6,371 nt of DNA, from contig WLGP01000055.1 in assembly GCA_009703165.1 (NCBI GenBank), forward strand, positions 1-6,371, in the 5' to 3' direction. Below are positions 1 through 4,636 of this stretch, one piece after another. The notes beneath the pieces were generated by a model. That model had not been told where the DNA came from and made no database searches. It was given only the letters and a program-made list of their open reading frames with translations. The first letter of the stretch is position 1; each line of letters starts with the position of its first letter. The stretch comes from Actinomycetota bacterium (lineage in GTDB: Bacteria > Actinomycetota > Actinomycetes > Nanopelagicales > Nanopelagicaceae). A program made the position numbers and the translations under genes.

Positions 1-780
1 CTCATCAAGGGCTGCAGCATTTCCACTGACGCGGGCAACGATCTCCATCGTCTTAGCGGTATTGGCATTATCTACAACGATTTCTAGACGCTCTCCGCCT
101 ACCTGCTTCTTCAAAGCATCTGATGTGCCACGAGCAATTACCTTGCCATGGTCGATAACTGCAATCTCATCTGCAAGTTGATCGGCCTCTTCCAAATACT
201 GTGTTGTAAGCAAAAGTGTGACGCCACCCTTAACGAGTTCTTGAATCACTCCCCACATCTCTTGGCGACCGCGTGGATCAAGTCCAGTTGTTGGCTCATC
301 TAAGAAGAGAACCTTCGGTTTAACAATTAAAGATGCTGCTAAATCTAGGCGACGACGCATTCCACCTGAATACGTTTTGATTGGACGGCGAGCTGCTTCA
401 GTTAATGAGAAGCGCTCAAGAAGTTCTTCGGCACGTGCAACTGCCTGCTTCTTTCCTAAGTGATAGAGCTGGCCGAACATCACCAAGTTATCCCAGCCGG
501 TAAGAATTTCATCAACTGCCGCGTACTGGCCTGATAGACCAATAACTTCTCGAACCTTCTCAGGATGCTTTATGACATCAATGCCACCCACAGTTGCTCG
601 CCCTGAATCAGGATTGAGCAAGGTAGCGAGAATTCTCACAGTTGTTGTCTTTCCCGCACCATTTGGTCCAAGCACGCTCAGAACAGTGCCTTCTTCTACA
701 TCAAGTGAGAGATTATCGAGAGCGCGTACAGCGCCTTTGTCATAAGTTTTAACGAGGTCTTCGGCGATGATTGATTTCAC
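1..780 (-). CDS. DrrA-family ABC transporter ATP-binding protein (partial, 3' end outside window)
   Basis: This is the ATP-hydrolysing subunit of an ABC exporter of the daunorubicin-resistance (DrrA) type, which works at the inner face of the membrane with a separate permease. The 260 visible codons run off the left edge. The translation shows Walker A GPNGAGKTT (residues 38-46), a Q-loop glutamine in SGQYAAVDE (about 85), the signature YSGGMRRRLDLA (137-148), Walker B VLFLDEP (157-163) and D-loop TGLDP. The switch position reads TTQYLEEADQLADEIAVIDHG, with Gln194 instead of the usual His, as is typical of DrrA proteins. The family is usually about 310-330 residues, so some 50-70 residues are missing. 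The start is GTG at 780-778: an in-frame TAA lies four codons upstream, so no earlier start is possible. A DrrB-like permease would be expected downstream, beyond position 1. The real substrate (drug, lipid or metabolite) cannot be read from the sequence. Confidence 0.93.
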   Translation of the reverse strand, partial: MKSIIAEDLVKTYDKGAVRALDNLSLDVEEGTVLSVLGPNGAGKTTTVRILATLLNPDSGRATVGGIDVIKHPEKVREVIGLSGQYAAVDEILTGWDNLVMFGQLYHLGKKQAVARAEELLERFSLTEAARRPIKTYSGGMRRRLDLAASLIVKPKVLFLDEPTTGLDPRGRQEMWGVIQELVKGGVTLLLTTQYLEEADQLADEIAVIDHGKVIARGTSDALKKQVGGERLEIVVDNANTAKTMEIVARVSGNAAALDE

Positions 781-786
781 ACGGTA

Positions 787-815
787 AACTTATAACCTTG
801 TTCTACAAATTACAA
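787..815 (-). promoter_or_regulatory. Candidate promoter of the ABC gene, probably leaderless
   Basis: Read on the minus strand, TTGTAA (plus 810-815) and TAAGTT (plus 787-792) are separated by 17 bases. They resemble -35 and TANNNT-type -10 elements; an overlapping TATAAG is also present. The -10 ends six bases before the GTG codon, which puts the transcript start at or next to the start codon. No convincing Shine-Dalgarno sequence lies upstream (the only purine run, AAGG, is about 15 bases away). Both points fit a leaderless mRNA, common in actinobacteria. This is pattern matching by eye. Confidence 0.4.
798..808. promoter_or_regulatory. Small inverted repeat TTGT-TCT-ACAA, possible operator
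   Basis: TTGT (798-801) and ACAA (805-808) form a perfect 4-base inverted repeat around TCT. The second arm begins a tandem direct repeat, TACAAAT followed by TACAAAG (804-817). The site lies between the -35 and -10 candidates of the ABC gene and upstream of the exporter gene, where a TetR- or MarR-type repressor could control both directions. The arms are short and no regulator is encoded nearby, so chance is a real alternative. Confidence 0.2.
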
Positions 816-833
816 AGAAGGACTTCAATTTCA

Positions 834-854
834 TAGCATTTCACTTAAACGGGG
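834..854 (+). promoter_or_regulatory. Candidate -10 box and ribosome binding site of the DHA2 exporter
   Basis: TAGCAT (834-839) fits the TANNNT -10 pattern and would start transcription near 846. No good -35 is visible at the right spacing. GGGG (851-854) lies six bases before the ATG at 861 and is the only Shine-Dalgarno-like sequence. It favours ATG 861 over the in-frame ATG at 867. Confidence 0.25.
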
Positions 855-860
855 TAAACG

Positions 861-2462
861 ATGTCGATGAACGCGCCAGCTAAAGCACATACACATAAAG
901 AGATCATGGTGATCCTCGGCGGTCTCATGACCGGCCTGCTACTTGCAGCCCTCGACCAGACTATTGTTTCGACAGCACTTAAGAGCATCGTCGAAGAGTT
1001 CAACGGACTCAACCACTACACATGGGTTGTCACCGCTTACTTGCTGACATCAACTGCATCAACTCCGCTCTATGGCAAAATTTCAGATATCTACGGCCGT
1101 CGCCCAGTCTTCCAATTCGCAATCGTTACCTTCTTATTAGGTTCACTCCTTGCCGGTGCGTCACAAGATATGAATCAGTTGATTGCAACCCGCGCACTTC
1201 AAGGTCTTGGCGCAGGTGGACTTATGGCACTTACCTTCGTCATCATCGGAGATATCGTCCCGCCTCGCGAACGTGGCCGTTATCAGGGTTACTTCGGCGC
1301 AGTCTGGGGACTTTCATCTGTTGCCGGTCCATTACTTGGCGGCTTCTTCTCAGATAACGAAACTATTCTTGGAATTACAGGATGGCGCTGGATCTTCTAC
1401 ATCAATATCCCATTTGGAATTCTTGCACTGATCCTTACCTCGGCAACTCTGCACCTTGCTAAGGAAAAGCGCGAGCACAGCATCGATTATCTCGGCGCCG
1501 CACTCTTGGTTACATCGGTAACTTTAATTCTTCTCGCAGTCAGCGTTAACGGACCACAAGATGGTTGGACTGATTCCAAGACACTTACATACCTCGGAAT
1601 TGGATCAGCACTTGCCGTCTACTTCGTTTGGTGGGAGGCCCGCGCAAAAGAGCCGATCATTCCTCTCTCACTCTTTAAGAATCACACATTTAGCCTGACA
1701 TCGATTCTCGGTTTCATTATCGGTGCCGGAATGTTCGGTGCGATCGTCATGCTTCCTCTCTATCTTCAGGTTGTTAAGAACGAGAGCGCAACATCTGCCG
1801 GACTAAAGTTGATTCCATTGATGCTCGGCATCGTTACAACCTCGATTATCAGCGGAAAATTGATCTCAAAGACAGGTCGCTATAAGAAGTTCCCGATCAT
1901 GGGAACTGCGATTATGACCCTTGGAATCTTGGCAATGTATCGCCTTGAAATCGATACTCCGTACTGGGAGATCGCAATCTATGCCGTAATGGTCGGTGCC
2001 GGTCTTGGTCTATCTATGCAGACGATCGTGATTGCGCTGCAGAATTCAGTTGAATTTAAAGATATGGGTGTTGCTACAAGCTCCAATACATTCTTTAGAT
2101 CACTTGGTTCTGTCTTTGGAACCGCGCTCTTTGGCGCAATTCTTTCTAACCGACTTGGCCATTACCTCATCGTAGGCCGCGAAGAGCTTGTGGTGAGCAA
2201 CCCATCTGTCGCGCTCTCATTTAACGAAAGCGATATCGAGAAGATTAAGCAGAACACTGCCGTGATCGCTCAGCTTCCACCAGAGGCACAGAGCACAGCC
2301 CTCAATGCCTTCGTGAACTCATTCCACGTTGTCTTCCTGGCGGCAGCACCACTAGTTGCGATCGGCTTCTTACTTGCACTCTTCCTACGCGAGGCACCGC
2401 TACGTACCAGCGAAGATTACGCAGCAGCTCGCCAAGAGTCTGCAGGAGAGGCTCTCGGTTAA
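861..2462 (+). CDS. DHA2-family (14-segment) MFS multidrug exporter
   Basis: This is an integral membrane drug:proton antiporter of the major facilitator superfamily, EmrB/QacA (DHA2) type, expected to export hydrophobic or cationic compounds using the proton gradient. Its 533 residues suit the 14-segment family. Visible family motifs are [10 protein letters not shown] in segment 1 (31-40, with the DHA2-typical Asp32), motif [11 protein letters not shown] after segment 2 (72-81), motif [11 protein letters not shown] (111-120, Arg111) and antiporter motif C ending VAGPLLGG (154-161). [12 protein letters not shown] (175-186) and [19 protein letters not shown] in the second half are also typical of these MDR transporters. 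The start is ATG 861 with GGGG six bases upstream; ATG 867 is possible. It is divergent from the DrrA-like gene and followed after 15 bases by a second exporter, probably co-transcribed. The substrate cannot be assigned. An EmrB-type EmrA partner is not present in the window. Confidence 0.92.
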   Translation: MSMNAPAKAHTHKEIMVILGGLMTGLLLAALDQTIVSTALKSIVEEFNGLNHYTWVVTAYLLTSTASTPLYGKISDIYGRRPVFQFAIVTFLLGSLLAGASQDMNQLIATRALQGLGAGGLMALTFVIIGDIVPPRERGRYQGYFGAVWGLSSVAGPLLGGFFSDNETILGITGWRWIFYINIPFGILALILTSATLHLAKEKREHSIDYLGAALLVTSVTLILLAVSVNGPQDGWTDSKTLTYLGIGSALAVYFVWWEARAKEPIIPLSLFKNHTFSLTSILGFIIGAGMFGAIVMLPLYLQVVKNESATSAGLKLIPLMLGIVTTSIISGKLISKTGRYKKFPIMGTAIMTLGILAMYRLEIDTPYWEIAIYAVMVGAGLGLSMQTIVIALQNSVEFKDMGVATSSNTFFRSLGSVFGTALFGAILSNRLGHYLIVGREELVVSNPSVALSFNESDIEKIKQNTAVIAQLPPEAQSTALNAFVNSFHVVFLAAAPLVAIGFLLALFLREAPLRTSEDYAAARQESAGEALG

Positions 2463-2468
2463 TACCGA
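2455..2468 (+). other. Small hairpin across the stop codon of the first exporter
   Basis: TCGGT (2455-2459) and ACCGA (2464-2468) are perfect complements around a 4-base TAAT loop, and the TAA stop (2460-2462) lies in that loop. No T-run follows, so it is unlikely to be a terminator. It ends nine bases before the next ATG, in the leader of a gene with no Shine-Dalgarno sequence, so it could affect reinitiation or coupling. A 5-base stem can arise by chance. Confidence 0.3.
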
Positions 2469-2477
2469 ATACAACCT

Positions 2478-3695
2478 ATGAAATTGCAATCACCATTGCG
2501 CGATCTTCCCCGTGAAGTAAGCGTCCTTGTCGTTGCATCTTTCTTTGTTGCAGTCGGATTTGGAATCATCGTTCCAGCTATCCCACTCTTCGCAAGATCT
2601 TTTGGCGTTAGTAATGCAGCCGTTGGTCTGATCATCTCCCTCTTTGCTCTTTCTCGATTTGCATCTGGGTTATTCTCAGGAAAGCTCGTTGATAAATTCG
2701 GTGAACGTACAGTCTTTGCAGTTGGTGTTGCATTTGTCGCACTCTCTGTTGGTGCATGCGGAATTGCCCAGAGCTATAACCAGTTGCTCTTCTTCCGTGC
2801 TGCAGGGGGTCTGGGATCTTCAATGTTCTCAGTTGCTGCAAGTTCAGTTATTCTGCGCTCAGTATCTGATGCACAGCGAGGCCATGCTCAATCTGTCTAT
2901 AACGGCTCATTCTTATTGGGCGCAATTGCAGGCCCTGCTATCGGTGGAGCCCTTGCTGCAATCTCGCTACGCGCACCATTCTTCGTATACGCCATCGCAC
3001 TTTCGATCTCTGGCACCGTTGCATTTATCTTCTTTACTAGTGAACATCTGCAAGCGCCAAAGAAGTCCGAAGGCAAGAAGGCTGTCATGTCTCTCAAAGA
3101 TGCTCTGGCACTCAAGGGATATCGCTACGCACTTGTTATTACCTTCGTTGCAAGCTGGGTAATCTTTGGTGTCCGTACATCTATCTTGCCGCTCTTTATT
3201 ACTGAACAACTCAAATCAACTGCCGCAGTTGTTGGTTGGGGCTTTACGATCTCAGCCGTCATTCAAGGAACTTTGATCTTACGTGCCGGTCGTATCTCTG
3301 ATGAACGTGGACGCCGATTCATTCTCATTATCGGCACAACCATCGCGTTTGTGGGAATCATCATTATGACCGCCACTTTGAATCCGCTGATGTTCTTTAT
3401 CTCTATGGCAATTATTGGCCTGGGTAACGCCTTCCTCGCAAGTGCGCCAGCCACCATTGTCGGCGATCTCATTGAAGGTAAGGGCGGACAAGTCATCGCT
3501 CTATTTCAAATGGCAGGAGATGCCGGAATGATTGTCGGCCCAGTTGTTGTTGGTTTTGTTGCTGACCACTACGGCTATCGCGCAGCCTTTGGCCTTAGCG
3601 GCTTAGTTTTCTGTATTGCAATTGTGCTCTCAATAAAGATGCCCGAGACTCGAAAGTCCCGGGCATCCCAATCAGTTATTGATCCGCAGAGTTAG
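2478..3695 (+). CDS. DHA1-type (12-segment) MFS transporter
   Basis: This is an integral membrane transporter of the major facilitator superfamily, 405 residues, the usual length for 12-segment members. Motif A appears after segment 2 as SGKLVDKFGERTV (67-79) and again, as expected for the duplicated half, as AGRISDERGRR (270-280). Motif C, GAIAGPAIGGA (148-158), is the segment-5 antiporter motif typical of drug exporters, so efflux is the likely function. A central hydrophilic loop (about 190-215, lysine-rich) separates the two six-helix halves. It starts 15 bases after the upstream exporter stop and is probably in the same operon. The ATG at 2478 has no recognisable Shine-Dalgarno sequence (AATACAACCT precedes it), suggesting translational coupling. 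TTG codons 3 and 7 are the only nearby in-frame alternatives. The last codons encode a strong hairpin, and the TAG stop overlaps the convergent neighbour. The substrate is unknown. Confidence 0.9.
   Translation: MKLQSPLRDLPREVSVLVVASFFVAVGFGIIVPAIPLFARSFGVSNAAVGLIISLFALSRFASGLFSGKLVDKFGERTVFAVGVAFVALSVGACGIAQSYNQLLFFRAAGGLGSSMFSVAASSVILRSVSDAQRGHAQSVYNGSFLLGAIAGPAIGGALAAISLRAPFFVYAIALSISGTVAFIFFTSEHLQAPKKSEGKKAVMSLKDALALKGYRYALVITFVASWVIFGVRTSILPLFITEQLKSTAAVVGWGFTISAVIQGTLILRAGRISDERGRRFILIIGTTIAFVGIIIMTATLNPLMFFISMAIIGLGNAFLASAPATIVGDLIEGKGGQVIALFQMAGDAGMIVGPVVVGFVADHYGYRAAFGLSGLVFCIAIVLSIKMPETRKSRASQSVIDPQS
3638..3667 (-). terminator. Intrinsic terminator of the Bax-inhibitor gene, inside the exporter coding end
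   Basis: GATGCCCGAGACT (3638-3650) pairs with AGTCCCGGGCATC (3655-3667) over 13 positions with a single mismatch and a 4-base CGAA loop. Read on the minus strand, the stem is followed directly by TTTATTG, a short T-rich tract. On the plus strand CCAATCAG follows, with no T-run. The orientation therefore fits termination of the minus-strand Bax-inhibitor gene, whose stop codon lies 24 bases before the stem. The same DNA encodes about ten residues (MPETRKSRAS) of the convergent exporter. It may also slow plus-strand transcription. Confidence 0.7.
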
Positions 3696-4477
3696 TCATC
3701 TCCGCGAAGGATTGAGATCAAGCGAAGCATCTCAAGGTAGAGCCACACGAGTGTGACCATCAAACCAAATGCTGCACGCCATGATTCAACCTGTGGAACT
3801 CCAGCCTTGATTGAGCGATCGATCTGATCGAGATCCATCACGATAAAGAGGGATGCAAGAACTACGCCACCAGTAGCAAGGATCAAACCAAGTCCACTGA
3901 CTCCGTAAAGCCCACCAGGTGTTCCCATAAAGCTTGCAACGATGCTGACAAGTGCAAGACCTAGGTATCCGATAAGCGCACCAAACATCACACGCTGGAA
4001 CTTAGGTGTTACACGGATGCGACCGCTGCGGTATGCAAAGAGCATTCCACCGAAGGCGCAGAGTGTTGCGAGAACTGCCTGGCTAGCAATTCCTGGGTAT
4101 GCAGCTTCAAAATAACTTGTAATGGTTCCTAGGAAGAGACCCTGGAATGCAGCGTATGCAATAACAAGTGCTGGACGAACCTTCTTGCTAAATGTGTTGA
4201 CCATGCTGAGGGCAAAACCACCGATGAGGCCGAGCATAAGTGCTCCACCACCGAGATTTGCATTCCATGCAAATGAACCAACGAGAAGAAGAACAGCAAA
4301 GAGAGCTGCAGTCTTAACGACTACGTCTTCCATTGTCATGCGACCTGTCTGCACCGAAGATGCAGATGGCGCTGAATATGACTCTTCTAGCGTCTCCGTA
4401 GAAAAACCTTGCGAATCCATTCGTGCAAAACCTTTGCCCGAAAATGATCGAGATAGAACCGGATTGGAACTCTTCAC
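3692..4477 (-). CDS. Bax inhibitor-1/YccA family membrane protein
   Basis: This is a multi-pass inner membrane protein of the actinobacterial Bax-inhibitor-1-like family (TMBIM/YccA superfamily). Relatives include B. subtilis YetJ, a pH-sensitive calcium leak channel, and E. coli YccA, which modulates FtsH; the role in this organism is unknown. With the chosen start it has 261 residues: a polar N-terminal tail (KSSNPVLSR, typical of actinobacterial members), then MTMEDVVVKTA leading into about seven membrane segments (roughly 54-71, 75-94, 102-121, 131-149, 162-184, 191-214, 232-254). The conserved end is clear: FIVMDLDQID with acidic residues 215, 217 and 220, VESWRAAFGL, WLYLEMLRL and a C-terminal RGDD. 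I chose GTG 4477 because AAAGGTG lies six bases upstream and the result matches the family N-terminus. A GTG three codons earlier (4486) is possible but overlaps that ribosome binding site. Its stop overlaps the convergent exporter gene by four bases. Confidence 0.93.
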   Translation of the reverse strand: MKSSNPVLSRSFSGKGFARMDSQGFSTETLEESYSAPSASSVQTGRMTMEDVVVKTAALFAVLLLVGSFAWNANLGGGALMLGLIGGFALSMVNTFSKKVRPALVIAYAAFQGLFLGTITSYFEAAYPGIASQAVLATLCAFGGMLFAYRSGRIRVTPKFQRVMFGALIGYLGLALVSIVASFMGTPGGLYGVSGLGLILATGGVVLASLFIVMDLDQIDRSIKAGVPQVESWRAAFGLMVTLVWLYLEMLRLISILRGDD

Positions 4478-4483
4478 GTAAAG

Positions 4484-4491
4484 CACCTTTC
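4484..4491 (-). promoter_or_regulatory. Ribosome binding site that decides the Bax-inhibitor start
   Basis: On the minus strand GAAAGGTG (plus 4484-4491) is followed by CTTTAC and then GTG (4477-4475), a spacing of six bases. The upstream in-frame GTG (4486-4484) lies inside this Shine-Dalgarno sequence and has none of its own at proper spacing, so the downstream GTG is preferred. Confidence 0.6.
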
Positions 4492-4506
4492 GTAACGCCT
4501 TGGGTA

Positions 4507-4522
4507 TACCTGAGTCCAGGTA
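4507..4522. promoter_or_regulatory. Inverted repeat TACCTG-N4-CAGGTA upstream of the Bax-inhibitor gene
   Basis: TACCTG (4507-4512) and CAGGTA (4517-4522) are a perfect 6-base inverted repeat around AGTC. An overlapping self-complementary octamer, GGTATACC, covers 4503-4510. The repeat ends 29 bases before the chosen GTG and lies just downstream of the predicted transcript start. It could be an operator or a 5' leader hairpin. I do not recognise it as the site of a known regulator. Confidence 0.4.
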
Positions 4523-4534
4523 GCGATATTTAAA

Positions 4535-4562
4535 ACCATATCCACTGAACTTTCATTCCCAA
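4535..4562 (-). promoter_or_regulatory. Candidate promoter of the Bax-inhibitor gene
   Basis: Read on the minus strand, TTGGGA (plus 4557-4562) and TATGGT (plus 4535-4540) are 16 bases apart, each matching four of six consensus positions. Transcription would begin near 4528, giving a leader of about 50 bases that contains the TACCTG/CAGGTA repeat and the ribosome binding site. The alternative is readthrough from the upstream repeat-protein gene on the same strand. Confidence 0.3.
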
Positions 4563-4588
4563 GTGTATGGCTAGAACTTTTGCCTAGA

Positions 4589-4630
4589 GGCTTGAGCGGG
4601 GGTAAAGCCACATTTGGCTATATTCAAGCC
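4589..4630 (-). terminator. Nested hairpin after the repeat-protein gene, possible terminator
   Basis: An outer 7-base stem, GGCTTGA (4589-4595) with TCAAGCC (4624-4630), encloses a second hairpin, AGCCA (4606-4610) with TGGCT (4615-4619) around CATT. It begins six bases after the TAA stop of the repeat-protein gene. On the minus strand the inner stem is followed by TTTACCCCC, only a short T-run, and the outer stem by none, so intrinsic termination would be weak. It may be a 3' mRNA-stabilising structure instead. The remaining intergenic DNA up to 4562 shows nothing else I can name. Confidence 0.35.
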
Positions 4631-4636
4631 CCTGGA

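Noticed and set aside
2644..3162. 172-codon plus-strand frame inside the second exporter
   Set aside because: It is an out-of-frame shadow of an exporter with clear motifs A and C; its composition (Ser/Leu/His/Gln-rich) is typical of a shifted frame.
4122..4481. Plus-strand open frame opposite the Bax-inhibitor gene
   Set aside because: It is the antisense of a well-conserved membrane protein; its product is Arg/Pro-rich with no recognisable family.
4478..4486. GTG at 4486 as the Bax-inhibitor start
   Set aside because: It overlaps the AAAGGTG ribosome binding site and adds three residues before the family-typical N-terminus. GTG 4477 has the correct spacing.
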